64,000 nucleotides of DNA from Sporichthyaceae bacterium (GCA_036269075.1 DATASX010000004.1:1-64000), one strand, 5' to 3'; positions 1 to 9,092 are shown, numbered from the stretch's first letter. Numbers and translations are program-made. The notes: generated from the letters alone by a model not told the origin.

Positions 1-892
1 ACTCCGCGTCGCAGCAGATCCGCCGCACCGCGGCATCGGAGAGATGCTCACCGCTCGCGGTGCTGGCCAGGGGCGCGTCGCCCAGGGTGATGACCAGGTG
101 CGGGCGGACCCCACGCGCGGTCGGCAGCTCACCATGGCGCAGGGTCATCGAGACCAGGTCGACCAGCGCGTCAGCCCGACGTAGAGCGGGGTCACGGGGG
201 TCGCGTTCCCCGTCGGGTCCGGGCTCGGGGCCGGCGAGCGGTTCGATCGCGGCCTGCAGCAGGGCCAGGTTCTCCTCGGCGTCGGTCCACTTCAACGTGC
301 CGGTCCCGTCACCGTTGCGCAGCAAGTACGCGGCACGCTTGGCCTTGGCCCTGTCCTCAACCGGTTCCAGCCCGTCGGGATCCAGGTAGTGCGCCAGGAC
401 CTTCTCCAACCCGCGCATCTCCGCGGAGTTCAGTTCCCCGGCCCGTTCCAGCAGGAAGGTCTCGACCTCGACCTGCTGCTGCACCGTCGCCGTACGGGCC
501 AACCGCTGCACGACCTCGACGATCGCCCGGGCCTGCTCCCAGTCGAGATGCCCGGCGGCCAAGGCCCCCCCGGTCTGCTGCCGCTGCTCATTCAGCGCCT
601 GCGCCATCCGCGCGGTCACCGTCGCCTCGCCGGGCGACATCGTCAGCACCGAGCGCAACCAGGCCCGGGAATCCACCGCCCCGACCGCGGCGGGCATGCC
701 TCGCTGCTCGCCCTCGGCGACCAGGCCGGCCCGCAGCCCCTGGACCTGCTCGACCAACCGGTGCACCCGACGCAGACACTCCACAAGATCGGAATCTCCC
801 GCGCGCCAGATCTCCTCGCCGAGGAGCTTCTGCACGACCGCGAAATCGCTCTCCAGCAAGGCGATCGCCTCGACGGGAGCGGTGATTTCCAT
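1..892 (-). CDS. DUF222 (13E12-type) protein, 3' end beyond window
   Basis: Only about the first 297 residues are present because the frame runs off the left edge. They start MEITAPVEAIALLE and read as the DUF222 domain that forms the N-terminal half of actinobacterial 13E12-repeat proteins. The region is largely helical, with a family-like stretch DPDGLEPVEDRAKAKRA near residues 171-187. In this family an HNH nuclease domain usually follows, and it would lie outside the window, so nuclease activity is expected but not seen. The family is often multicopy in actinobacterial genomes. The ATG at 892 was chosen because an upstream ATG is out of frame; its Shine-Dalgarno sequence is weak. Confidence 0.8.
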   Translation of the reverse strand, partial: MEITAPVEAIALLESDFAVVQKLLGEEIWRAGDSDLVECLRRVHRLVEQVQGLRAGLVAEGEQRGMPAAVGAVDSRAWLRSVLTMSPGEATVTARMAQALNEQRQQTGGALAAGHLDWEQARAIVEVVQRLARTATVQQQVEVETFLLERAGELNSAEMRGLEKVLAHYLDPDGLEPVEDRAKAKRAAYLLRNGDGTGTLKWTDAEENLALLQAAIEPLAGPEPGPDGERDPRDPALRRADALVDLVSMTLRHGELPTARGVRPHLVITLGDAPLASTASGEHLSDAAVRRICCDAE

Positions 893-1123
893 ACCCCGAA
901 CATATCCGCCGCCACCGACATTTTCGCGGCCACCGATTCCTTGCACCCCCACGCCGTTGCCGGCCGACCGTCCGCAAGCGTTCCGAGACGCTGTTCCGTC
1001 GCCGGCGCATCCCCCGCCGTGGTCGGCTCAGGTGCCTCCGCTCCGCCGTTACTTCGGTGCACGTCCTATGAGGCGGACCGTTGTAGTGGCCGTATTTATC
1101 GGATCTACGTTTGTTCTCGGAAT

Positions 1124-1957
1124 TCAGTCGTTCCCGCCGAACATGCCGCCCAGGGCCGCGCCGAGAATTCCGCCGGCGGCGGCGCCACGGAGCCCGCCGG
1201 CCGCTCCGCCGATCGCGGCGCCGGCTGCGGCGTCGGCAACCTCGCCGGTGTAGTAGCCCGACTGGAGGCCGACGCGGCCCGGCCCGGTGAAGCGGTTGAA
1301 CACCAGGTTGCCGCCACCGCCGAGGAAGCCGGTCTTCAGGCCGAAGACCTGCTGCGTGTAGCCGACGCTCATCTCACGGTAGATCCAGCCACCGGGTTCG
1401 ACGTCGATGACCTGTCCCGGAGCAAGGTTCATCTCGAAGGCGTTGCCGTGGGCGTGCAGCCAAAGGGTGGCAGGGCCCTGATTCGACTCGAAGCGATCGA
1501 TGAAGAAGCCCTGCTGGCCGAACATCATGCTGCCGAAGCCGCCGGCTCGTTCGTAGGTGTACTCGAGGTTTCCGGTCGCGGCCAGGAACTGGTGCTCACG
1601 GACCAGGACTCCCCCGCCGGGCGGGAGGTTCAGCGTGACGATCTGGCCGGCGGAGTCGCGCGAGAACGCGATCTGGCCGGCGTTGCGCGCCTCGGTCATG
1701 AAGATCGGCATGCCGGAGATGACCCGCTTGAACGCGCCCTTGAGCTTCTTGATCGCGACGTCGACCTGCGGCTGCTTCCACAGGATCACGTGATGCTCGA
1801 AGAACACCGGCAGCGAGCCGTCGAGCGCCAGGTGCAGCACCGGCACCAACTGGCCCTCGATCCGGTAGTTCACGCCGGGGCCGCCGCCCTCGTGCACCTC
1901 GGTGGGAAGCAGCACGGGGAAACCACCGGGCTGGGCCGGGGTGGGGTAGTCGACCAT
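1124..1957 (-). CDS. AIM24 family protein with glycine-zipper tail
   Basis: A 277-residue protein of the AIM24/DUF124 (TIGR00266-like) beta-barrel family, recognisable from features such as ILWKQPQVDVAIKK and the Gly-rich strand-turn repeats through residues 20-220. The bacterial role of the family is unknown; the mitochondrial member affects inner-membrane organisation. The last ~40 residues are an Ala/Gly run (AAAGAAIGGAAGG...GALGGMFGG type) resembling a glycine zipper, which may insert in or coat membranes. The ATG at 1957 has GAGGAG six bases upstream; the longer GTG frame from 1996 has no such site. It lies alone, upstream of and codirectional with the DUF222 gene but 230 bp from it. Confidence 0.85.
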   Translation of the reverse strand: MVDYPTPAQPGGFPVLLPTEVHEGGGPGVNYRIEGQLVPVLHLALDGSLPVFFEHHVILWKQPQVDVAIKKLKGAFKRVISGMPIFMTEARNAGQIAFSRDSAGQIVTLNLPPGGGVLVREHQFLAATGNLEYTYERAGGFGSMMFGQQGFFIDRFESNQGPATLWLHAHGNAFEMNLAPGQVIDVEPGGWIYREMSVGYTQQVFGLKTGFLGGGGNLVFNRFTGPGRVGLQSGYYTGEVADAAAGAAIGGAAGGLRGAAAGGILGAALGGMFGGND

Positions 1958-2060
1958 CGGGACTCCTCGACGCGGGGCGGGCACTGCTCCCGACACTACA
2001 ACTGTGCGGCCCGCCCCGCGGTGAACGGAGCGGGCCGCACAGGTGATTAGTGACGGTGCG

Positions 2061-3227
2061 TCACGGCGTCGTCGAGGACGAGGGCTTCGGTTCGGTGCTC
2101 TCCGTGGCAGACGGCGTGGGCGACGGCGACTTCGTGCTCTTCTTCGTCGCGGTCGGGCTCGGCGACGCCGAGGAGGACGGCTCGGCCGAGCTCGTGCCGG
2201 TGCTCCCGTAGGGGTTCGCCTGTGACTGGTAGTTCGAGTTCAGCAGCGCAGCCTTCGCGGCCGGGAAGGAGATCTTGTTCGGGTCGCCGTCGGAGGTGTA
2301 CAGAACCGACGGGTTCTTCTTCCAGATCGGGAGGTAGTAGTCGGAGTTCAGCTCGACCGTCGGCGAGTCCGACCGCACGCGCGCGATCTTGAGCGGGTTG
2401 AACGACTTCGCGAACGGCGAGGGCGCCGGGTTCGCGCCGACCAGCATCACACCGGACAGGTTGTAGCTCTGCCCGTTGTAGGTACCTGCCGAGGCCAACG
2501 CGCGGTCGACCGGGAACACCCCGAACGGCAGCGCCATCGTCGTGATCTTGAATCCCGGCAGCGCCTTCTGGATGTCCTGGTAGTTGCCGCCGATCTCCTG
2601 CTGGACCTGCGCGTCGGAGTCCTTGCTCAGCACCGGGTGGGTCTTGGTGTGCACGCCGACGTCGTACCCGTGCTGAACCAGCCACGGCAGCACCTTCGGG
2701 TCCTGGAACGGGCTGTCGTTGACGTAGAACGTGGCGGTCGAGTGCCAGTCCGGGTGGGCCTGGCCGAAGGCCTCCATCATGCCCAGCGCCGTGTCCGGCT
2801 TCGGGTTGCCCGATGGGTCCAGGCCGGCCTGGCTGGTGGTGCCGTCGTCGAAGGTCATCACCATCGGGTGCTTCCCGGCCGGGACGTCGATCTTCCCGGC
2901 GACCAGGTCGGCCGCGGTGATCGGCCGGAAGTTCATGTCGTACAGGGTCTGCAGCTCGGCCTTGAAGTGGTCGGGGGTCTGGCTGTACTCGTCGCCCTTG
3001 GGCAGCGTGGTCAGGATCTGGTGGTACATGAACACCGGGACCTCGCCCAGCTCGTTCGCGTCGACCGAGGCGGGGTCGACCGAGCTCGCGGTCGGGGTCG
3101 CGGACGGGGTTGCCGTGACTACCGGCGCCGGCGCCGGCGGTGCTTGTGCGGTCGAACCCTTGCTGCCGCAGCCGGCGAGCAGGAGCCCGGCAGCAGCCAC
3201 GGCCAGTACGGAACGGGGACGGCGCAT
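2061..3227 (-). CDS. Polysaccharide deacetylase lipoprotein
   Basis: A 388-residue NodB-type (carbohydrate esterase 4) deacetylase anchored outside the cell as a lipoprotein. Residues 1-20 form a signal peptide ending in the lipobox LLAGC (Cys20), followed by a Pro/Ala/Thr linker. The catalytic domain spans about 60-310: FMYHQ at 66-70, the metal-binding TFDDG at 125-129 and HTKTH at 193-197, i.e. the Asp-His-His triad. A Ser/Pro/Thr-rich tail follows. Such enzymes remove acetyl groups from cell-wall or exopolysaccharide amino sugars; the substrate is not deducible. The ATG is preceded by GGGAG with 8-base spacing. It lies 69 bp downstream of the PAP2 gene in the same direction. Confidence 0.9.
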   Translation of the reverse strand: MRRPRSVLAVAAAGLLLAGCGSKGSTAQAPPAPAPVVTATPSATPTASSVDPASVDANELGEVPVFMYHQILTTLPKGDEYSQTPDHFKAELQTLYDMNFRPITAADLVAGKIDVPAGKHPMVMTFDDGTTSQAGLDPSGNPKPDTALGMMEAFGQAHPDWHSTATFYVNDSPFQDPKVLPWLVQHGYDVGVHTKTHPVLSKDSDAQVQQEIGGNYQDIQKALPGFKITTMALPFGVFPVDRALASAGTYNGQSYNLSGVMLVGANPAPSPFAKSFNPLKIARVRSDSPTVELNSDYYLPIWKKNPSVLYTSDGDPNKISFPAAKAALLNSNYQSQANPYGSTGTSSAEPSSSASPSPTATKKSTKSPSPTPSATESTEPKPSSSTTP

Positions 3228-3296
3228 CGTCGAATCTCCCTGCGGATCGGAATCGTTGCGCCCGATCATCTGCCGGCAATGTGCCGGTCGGGTGGA

Positions 3297-4046
3297 TTAC
3301 GCGCCGGCTTGGGACCGAGTTGTGACCGGTTGGCGGATAAGAAATTCCGGAACATGACAATTCATCCGATTTGCCGGTTCGTTCTCGCGACGGGTGATTC
3401 GCACCAAGGCCCAGGACAGCGCGATTCCCAGCGCGTAGGCCCCGAGCACATCCGAGAGCCAGTGGAACCCGGCGTACACCAGGCTGGCCCCCACGACCAA
3501 CGCGACCGCGGACACCAATGCGAGACCGGCCCGACCCAAGCGACCCCGGATCAGCACCACCGCCGTCGTCCAGGTCACGATCGCGGTGGTCGTGTGGCCG
3601 GAGGGGAACGCCCCGCGGTGCATGAACGAGACGAACTGGTCGACCCGCCAGCCCGAGCTCACCGCGAGCTGACCCGCGGGCCCGCCCCGCCCGAAGGCCT
3701 CCTTGGTTCCCAGCACCACGACGCTCAACGCTGCGACGGCGATCGCCGCCACTCGGATCGGCTCCCAACTGCGGCGCCGAGCACTGAGCACACCGGCCAG
3801 CGCGAGCAGGACGAACGGCATCAGGTTGGGCTCACCCAGGTAGATCAGTCCGGTCGCTACGCGCAGCCCAGCCACCGAACGATGGACGACCAGCCAGTCG
3901 GCGATGCGGTGGTCGAGTGCAACCAGGCGGCCGCCGCGCTCGACCGCGACCGCGACCAACGCGAACGCCGCGAGGGCAAGTGTCGGGACGAGCGGGAGCC
4001 GTCGAGCACTGCGCCCGTACCGTTCCGCGACCGCAAGACTGACCAC
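3297..4046 (-). CDS. PAP2-family membrane phosphatase
   Basis: A 249-residue membrane protein with about five or six hydrophobic segments and the type 2 phosphatidic acid phosphatase core. Motif 1 is K115...P123, motif 2 is PSGH at 148-151, and motif 3 has His195 and Asp199 with normal spacing (S188, H195, D199). The catalytic histidines are therefore kept, but the Arg of motif 1 (position 122 is Gly) and the Arg of motif 3 (position 189 is Leu), both phosphate-contacting in classical members, are replaced. It probably acts on a lipid phosphate or pyrophosphate at the outer membrane face; a non-canonical substrate or weak activity is possible. The start is GTG with a poor ribosome site. Confidence 0.85.
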   Translation of the reverse strand: MVSLAVAERYGRSARRLPLVPTLALAAFALVAVAVERGGRLVALDHRIADWLVVHRSVAGLRVATGLIYLGEPNLMPFVLLALAGVLSARRRSWEPIRVAAIAVAALSVVVLGTKEAFGRGGPAGQLAVSSGWRVDQFVSFMHRGAFPSGHTTTAIVTWTTAVVLIRGRLGRAGLALVSAVALVVGASLVYAGFHWLSDVLGAYALGIALSWALVRITRRENEPANRMNCHVPEFLIRQPVTTRSQAGA

Positions 4047-4146
4047 CCTTCGAACCTAGCCAGACGGGGACGGACCACCATTCCCCGATCGGCCAAGATC
4101 TGGTCAGCCGAACGCATTCGCCCGGACGGCCCTAGACCGGACAGCC

Positions 4147-6051
4147 CTAGAAAAGTCCCCCGCCGAGCGAACCGGACGAGTCGTCGTCGAGGTGCACGTT
4201 GACCGCGTCCCACGCCGCGTTCACCGCGGCCACCTGCGCCGACTTCGCCCCGTAGAGATCGGTGGCGGCGCTGACCACGGCCGCCCGCGCGGCAGCGTAA
4301 TCGGTGCCCGAGGTGAAGTAGTGGGTCAACGCCCGGTACCAGATGTTGGCCGCGGTCTCCCGCCCGATCCCCCCGACCTTCTTGTTGTCGCAGGTCGGGC
4401 TGTCGTAGCTGATGCCGTTGACGGTCTTCTTCCCGCTGCCCTCCGAGAGCAGGTAGAAGAAGTGGTCGCCGATGCCCGCGGACAGGTGCACGTCGAGATT
4501 GCGGACCGACGAACTCCAGCAGTCCGGCGACGACTTGTCCTTCGACGGCTGGTCCATGTACCGGATAGCGTTGAGCTTGCCGTCCTTGTCGCGCCGTTCG
4601 ATGAACGACGTCGAGCCGATCAGGTAGTCGCCGGGGTTGGCCGCGTTGTGAGCGGTGAACTCGACCATCGTCCCGAAGATGTCGCTGTTGGCCTCGTTCA
4701 GCCCGCCCGATTCGCCGTCGCCGCCGAGCTTGGCGGTGCGCGCGGTGACGCCGTGCGTGATCTCGTGTCCGGTGATGTCCAGTGAGACCAGCGGGCCGAG
4801 CTGCTTGCCGTCGCCGTCACCGTAAGTCATGCAGAAGCAGTCGTCGCTCCAGAACGCGTTCGCGTAGTTCTTGCCGTAGTGGACGCGGCTGAACACACCG
4901 ATGCCGTCGTTGTTCACGCCGGACCGCTTGAACGTGTTCTTGTAGTAGTCCCAGGTCATGTCCGAGCCGTAGGTCGCGTCGACCGCGGCGCTCTCGCGGT
5001 TCGCGTTCTGCCCGTTGCCCCAGTCGTTGGTCTTCGAGGTGAACTGGGTGGCCGGGGCATTCGACGCGCAGAGCGAGGCCACCGGCAGGCAGTTGTCCTG
5101 GGTGTCCTCGGCGTCGCCGGTGAACGCGGCGCCCCGGGTCAGGTCCTTCAGCGCGTAGGTCCCGGACAGCAGCGCGGTCGAGAGCTTGACCTTGCCGACG
5201 TAGAGCGAGTGACCCTCACCGAGGGTGGGCTTGCCCTGCGCCTCGGTCGTGGCGCGCTGGGCCTGCGGACTCGACGCTCCCCCGCCGGAGGCCGGCCCGG
5301 ACTGCCGACCGTCGGACTGCGGGCCGTCGGACTGGCTGGGCGGCTGCGGGTCGGCGGAACCGGCGGCCGGCGCGGCACTGCCACTGCCACCACCGGGCAC
5401 CGGCTGGTCGGTGCGTCGCAGGCTTTGGACCTCCTCGGCGGCGTCGCGCACCTTGCCGGTCTGCGCGTCGACCAGCGTGTGCATCCGGCTCGGCGTCCCG
5501 TCCGGCTGGGTGCCGCCGGAGACGACCTCCCAGGCCAGCGCCGGACTGCCGTGCAAGGTGTCGACGACAAGGGTCGGGGTGCCGAGCAACCGCGCGACCC
5601 GGGTGCCGAGCCCGATGCCGGCAGTGGTGATCGCCGCGATCGGCGACAGTGCCGGGGTGACACCGAGGTTGTCCAAGGAACGCCGGAGGGTGGCGCTGGC
5701 GCCGACCCAACGTCCGTCCGCGATCCGGTGGACCACGAAGTCTCCGCCGAGCACCGGCAGGCCGGCGAAGGTCCGGTCCATGCGCACGAATGTGGAGCCG
5801 TCCGGGTCGACCATCACATCGGTGGCGGTGACCCCGTATTGCTTGCCCAGGCCCGCCGGACCCTGCCCGTCGTCGTCGAACCCGAGCTGGGACCCGTTGT
5901 CGCGCAGCGCCGCCAACGCCCCGGCGACCGCGTCGCCGTGATCGCCGGTATCGGCCCGGGCGGACGGACCGTGGACGGCCACCGCCGCGAGGCCCACCGC
6001 GAGCAGGCCTGTTCCGGCCGCGCCGCGGCCGGTCCACCAACGAGGTCGCAT
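4147..6051 (-). CDS. Secreted M4 (thermolysin-like) metallopeptidase
   Basis: A 634-residue secreted preproprotease. An N-terminal signal peptide (hydrophobic 12-28) is followed by a FTP/PepSY-type propeptide to about residue 210, a Pro/Gly/Ser-rich linker of ~60 residues, and the peptidase M4 domain. Zinc ligands and catalytic residues are visible: HEITH at 429-433, the third ligand Glu453 in NEANSD, and the catalytic His522 in DVHLSAGI. All are intact, so it should be active after removal of the propeptide. The ATG at 6051 follows GGAGG with 6-base spacing, which is better than the TTG three bases upstream. It is transcribed alone from the 280-bp intergenic region shared with the DUF1345 gene. 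Confidence 0.93.
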   Translation of the reverse strand: MRPRWWTGRGAAGTGLLAVGLAAVAVHGPSARADTGDHGDAVAGALAALRDNGSQLGFDDDGQGPAGLGKQYGVTATDVMVDPDGSTFVRMDRTFAGLPVLGGDFVVHRIADGRWVGASATLRRSLDNLGVTPALSPIAAITTAGIGLGTRVARLLGTPTLVVDTLHGSPALAWEVVSGGTQPDGTPSRMHTLVDAQTGKVRDAAEEVQSLRRTDQPVPGGGSGSAAPAAGSADPQPPSQSDGPQSDGRQSGPASGGGASSPQAQRATTEAQGKPTLGEGHSLYVGKVKLSTALLSGTYALKDLTRGAAFTGDAEDTQDNCLPVASLCASNAPATQFTSKTNDWGNGQNANRESAAVDATYGSDMTWDYYKNTFKRSGVNNDGIGVFSRVHYGKNYANAFWSDDCFCMTYGDGDGKQLGPLVSLDITGHEITHGVTARTAKLGGDGESGGLNEANSDIFGTMVEFTAHNAANPGDYLIGSTSFIERRDKDGKLNAIRYMDQPSKDKSSPDCWSSSVRNLDVHLSAGIGDHFFYLLSEGSGKKTVNGISYDSPTCDNKKVGGIGRETAANIWYRALTHYFTSGTDYAAARAAVVSAATDLYGAKSAQVAAVNAAWDAVNVHLDDDSSGSLGGGLF

Positions 6052-6331
6052 CAATTTCCTCCGTAGCCGGCGGTTCTCGGCGGACGGCCGGCGACCTGGC
6101 GGGATCGACCTGACCTACCCCCGCGGGGGCCGGAAGCCTGCACCGCGATGTCTGTCACGCTATCCCCCAATTGTTTCGAATCGTGACACTCGCACGCCGC
6201 CCACGCCATACACCTGCGCAACTCGGACAACGGATTACCCACGGCCCAAGGCGTAACACGACGATTTGTCCGGATTCCGTCAGACAACGACATTTGCACA
6301 TCAACGCAAGCTTGGCGATGATGCCACGACG

Positions 6332-7252
6332 GTGATCGGCTACGGGGGTGGCGATTTGGGCGCCGGACGCGATTCGGTCGACCCCGAGGCGACAGTCGCG
6401 ATGGTCCTCGACGGCCTGCGTTCCGGACGCGGCGATGAAGAGGTGGCTGCCGCGCACGGCACCGACCGGGCGACCTACGCGGCCTGGCGCGACTGCTACC
6501 TGGCCGGCGGACGAGCCGCCGTTGACAGGCGGCTGCACCACATCGAACGAAGCGGCCGGTTGCCGCACCTGGGCACCGTGCCGCACGTCTCGTCGGTCCC
6601 GGCCTGGCTGCGGCAGACCCGAGGCGAAGCCCGGTTGCCGGTCGTGCTGGCGGTCGTGATCGCGATCGTGCTTCAGGCGGTCCTGCCGGACAAGTTGGCT
6701 GTGCGCCCGACGTGGCTGCTGCCCGCGCTGGAGGGTGCTGCGCTGGTCGGCCTGACGATCTTCAACCCGCTACGGATGAACCGCACGCACCCGATCGCCC
6801 GGTTCGGTGGCCTGGGCCTGTGCGCCCTGATCGTGCTGGCCAACGCCTACTCGGCGCTACGGCTGATCCACGCGATCCTGGTCGGCCACGGCTCGAAGGA
6901 CCCGACCGTGCTGTTCGGCAGCGGCGCCTCGATCTACGTCACGAACATCGTCGCGTTCGCGCTGCTCTATTGGGAGTTGGACCGGGGCGGCCCGGTCGCC
7001 CGGGCCGGTGCGCACGACCCGCACCCGGACTTCATGTTCCCGCAGATGGCCACCCCGGACGTGAGCCATCCGGACTGGGAGCCGACCTTCGTCGACTACG
7101 CGTACCTGTCGTTCACCAACGCCACCGCGTTCAGCCCCACGGACACGATGCCGCTGACCCGGTGGGCCAAGGCGCTCATGGCCGTGCAGTCCGCGGTGGC
7201 CCTGGCGGTGGTCGGCCTGGTCGTCGCCCGGGCCGTGAACATCCTGAGCTGA
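6332..7252 (+). CDS. DUF1345 membrane protein with N-terminal HTH-like region
   Basis: The C-terminal ~220 residues match the DUF1345 family of four- or five-helix membrane proteins, including the hallmark LSFTNATAFSPTDTMPLTRW followed by a last helix ending VVARAVNIL. The function of the family is unknown. The first ~90 residues are not part of DUF1345: they read like a small helix-turn-helix of the transposase/HTH_28 kind (EEVAAAHGTDRATYAAWRDC, then YLAGGRAAVD). The start is uncertain. GTG 6332 is used here; TTG 6356 (after GGGGGTGG) and TTG 6266 are alternatives and all retain the HTH-like part. A strong bidirectional hairpin follows the gene. Confidence 0.75.
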   Translation: MIGYGGGDLGAGRDSVDPEATVAMVLDGLRSGRGDEEVAAAHGTDRATYAAWRDCYLAGGRAAVDRRLHHIERSGRLPHLGTVPHVSSVPAWLRQTRGEARLPVVLAVVIAIVLQAVLPDKLAVRPTWLLPALEGAALVGLTIFNPLRMNRTHPIARFGGLGLCALIVLANAYSALRLIHAILVGHGSKDPTVLFGSGASIYVTNIVAFALLYWELDRGGPVARAGAHDPHPDFMFPQMATPDVSHPDWEPTFVDYAYLSFTNATAFSPTDTMPLTRWAKALMAVQSAVALAVVGLVVARAVNILS

Positions 7253-7282
7253 GCGCACCACCCGAACCGCCTGGCCGAACCA

Positions 7283-7316
7283 CTTGTGCCGCGGGCCGCT
7301 CGGCCCGCGGCACAAG
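7283..7316. terminator. Bidirectional terminator hairpin
   Basis: A perfect 15-bp inverted repeat (CTTGTGCCGCGGGCC at 7283-7297 and its complement at 7302-7316) with a four-base GCTC loop lies between the convergent DUF1345 and tatA genes. There is no T-run, as is common for actinobacterial terminators. Confidence 0.85.
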
Positions 7317-7330
7317 GTCAGGCGTGCGGG

Positions 7331-7561
7331 TCAGGCGTGCGGAGCCTCGCCGGTCTTGGTGGCGTCGAAGGCGCGCTGCTCGACCGACTGGGGGGTCGGC
7401 GGCGCGGCCTGCTCCTCGGGCCCGCGCATCGTCTTCTTGAAGATGTGCAGCGATTCGCCGAGCGACTTGGCCGATTCGGGCAACCGCTTGGCACCGAACA
7501 ACGCCATGAACACCACGGCCAGAATCACCAGGTGCCACGGCTCGAGAGCACCACGAAACAT
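7331..7561 (-). CDS. tatA: Sec-independent translocase subunit TatA
   Basis: A 76-residue TatA/E protein. It has one N-terminal membrane helix (about residues 10-25), the hinge FGAKRLPE and an amphipathic helix SAKSLGESLHIFKKTM, followed by a short polar tail. It oligomerises with TatC to form the channel that exports folded proteins carrying twin-arginine signals. The ATG has AGGAGGAG 5-8 bases upstream. tatC is not adjacent, which is usual in actinobacteria. It diverges from ctaG, sharing an 80-bp promoter region. A TatB identity is less likely given the short tail. Confidence 0.92.
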   Translation of the reverse strand: MFRGALEPWHLVILAVVFMALFGAKRLPESAKSLGESLHIFKKTMRGPEEQAAPPTPQSVEQRAFDATKTGEAPHA

Positions 7562-7641
7562 TGGGACTCCTCCTGACCGCTTTAAACTGCTTCTTCCATC
7601 ACATTACGCGCCAGAACGGCTCCGCGGTAAACCATGAGACG

Positions 7642-8610
7642 GTGAACGGCGTGAATGTGCGCCCGCCGTTGGACTCGGGCCGGATGCTCGCCGAGTGGCA
7701 ACCGGCCCCCGGGGTCGTGTTCGCGGTCGCGGTTGCGATTGGCTGGTACCTATTCGCGTTGCACTTGCGACCGGGTAGGTGGCCGGTCACCCGCACCGCG
7801 AGTTTCCTGGCCGGTGCGCTGTCGATTCTCGCCGTCTGCTGCACCGGGATCGGGGTCTACGCCGACACGTTGTTCTGGGTGCGGGCGGTCCAGAACCTGG
7901 TCCTGCTCATGGTCAGCCCGATGCTGCTCGCGCTCGGAGCTCCGCTCACGCTGCTCCGCGACGTGCTGCCGGGGCGCGCGCGGGCGCGGTGCTCCCGGGT
8001 GCTGCACAGCCCGACCGCCCGGAGACTCACGTTCCCGCCCGCGATGGCGATCGCGCTGATCGCCCCGCTGTACGTCGTGTACCTGACCCCGCTGTACGAA
8101 CCGACCCAGCGCCACGCCGTCGGCGCCGGCGCGGTCGGCGCCGGCCTGCTCGGTGCCGGATTCCTGTACTTCTGGACGCGCCTGCGCGTAGACCCGACCC
8201 CGCGCGCCGACCCGCACCTGATCACGGTGGCGATGAGCATCGCCGAGGTGGTGCTGGACGGGGCGTTGGGCGTCCGGCTGTGGCTCGGTCCGACGATCGC
8301 GGCCGGCTACTACTCCGCGGCCCATTCGTGGGGGCCCGACGCCCGACTCGACCAGACGATCGGGGCCGGGGTGCTCTGGATCGGCGGCGACCTCATCGGC
8401 CTGGTCTTCCTCGGGTTCGTGGCCCGCCGGCTGCTCGGCGAGGACAAGGAGCAGACGGCCCGGGTCGACGCCGCCCTGGACGCCGCCGAGGCCCGCGAAG
8501 CCGGCCGCCCGCAGCCAGGGGCGGAACCTGCCGCCGAGCCCACCGGTGCCCTGTGGTGGGAGACGGACCCCCGACTGGCCCACCGCTTCCGACAGCGCGG
8601 CGAGGACTGA
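7642..8610 (+). CDS. ctaG: Cytochrome c oxidase assembly protein CtaG (caa3 type)
   Basis: A 322-residue polytopic membrane protein of the CtaG_caa3 family, with about seven hydrophobic segments and family-like stretches such as VQNLVLLMVSPMLLALGAP and SIAEVVLDGALGVRLWLGP. The family is needed for copper insertion and assembly of heme-copper terminal oxidases. A soluble tail of ~60 residues ends the protein. Several in-frame GTGs (7642, 7651, 7657) compete as start; none has a strong ribosome site and the choice of 7642 is tentative. It is followed after 7 bp by an acetyltransferase gene, probably cotranscribed. Confidence 0.85.
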   Translation: MNGVNVRPPLDSGRMLAEWQPAPGVVFAVAVAIGWYLFALHLRPGRWPVTRTASFLAGALSILAVCCTGIGVYADTLFWVRAVQNLVLLMVSPMLLALGAPLTLLRDVLPGRARARCSRVLHSPTARRLTFPPAMAIALIAPLYVVYLTPLYEPTQRHAVGAGAVGAGLLGAGFLYFWTRLRVDPTPRADPHLITVAMSIAEVVLDGALGVRLWLGPTIAAGYYSAAHSWGPDARLDQTIGAGVLWIGGDLIGLVFLGFVARRLLGEDKEQTARVDAALDAAEAREAGRPQPGAEPAAEPTGALWWETDPRLAHRFRQRGED

Positions 8611-8617
8611 GGCAGCG

Positions 8618-9073
8618 ATGGACCCGACGATCCGGCCCGTGGAAGCGGGAGACACCGCGGCCGCCGCCCTGCTGCTGCACGAGTTCAACACCGAGTTCGA
8701 CGAGGTCACCCCCGGCCCCGAGGCCCTGGGGATGCGGCTGGATGAACTGCTGGCCGGCGGCGACACCGTGGCGCTGGTCGGCGGCGCGGGCCCGGATGCG
8801 GTGGTGGTGCTGCGGTTCCGGCCGGCGTTGTGGACCACCGGCCAGGAGGCCTGCCTGGCCGAACTTTTCGTCCGCCCGGAGCACCGGGGGCGGGGGCTGG
8901 GCCGGGCCCTGCTGCAGGCCTCCCTGATCGCCGCCGTCGAGCGCCGGGCCGACTGGATGGAGATCTGCGTCGACGAACCGGATCTGGCCGCCCGGGCGCT
9001 CTACCAGAGCGCGGGCTTCCGCAACCGGACCGCGGACGGGAATCTCATGTTCTACTACGAGCGCGAGCTCTGA
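8618..9073 (+). CDS. GNAT family N-acetyltransferase
   Basis: A 151-residue single-domain GNAT protein. The acetyl-CoA binding motif A is clear: LAELFVRPEHRGRGLGRALL, near residues 82-101, with the R-G-x-G-R-A loop; motif B is seen in the C-terminal ARALYQSAGF. The substrate is unknown. ATG 8618 is preferred over the upstream frame because the longer frame would overlap ctaG by 65 bp and a purine-rich GAGG lies before it. The 7-bp gap to ctaG suggests a two-gene operon, though the functional link is not evident. Confidence 0.85.
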   Translation: MDPTIRPVEAGDTAAAALLLHEFNTEFDEVTPGPEALGMRLDELLAGGDTVALVGGAGPDAVVVLRFRPALWTTGQEACLAELFVRPEHRGRGLGRALLQASLIAAVERRADWMEICVDEPDLAARALYQSAGFRNRTADGNLMFYYEREL

Positions 9074-9092
9074 CCAACCGTCAGATCCGTGC

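Noticed and set aside
1068-1253. Plus-strand ORF starting MRRTVVVAVFIGSTFVLG with signal-peptide character
   Set aside because: After the first ~18 residues it is the antisense of the AIM24 Gly-rich tail, and there is no good ribosome site.
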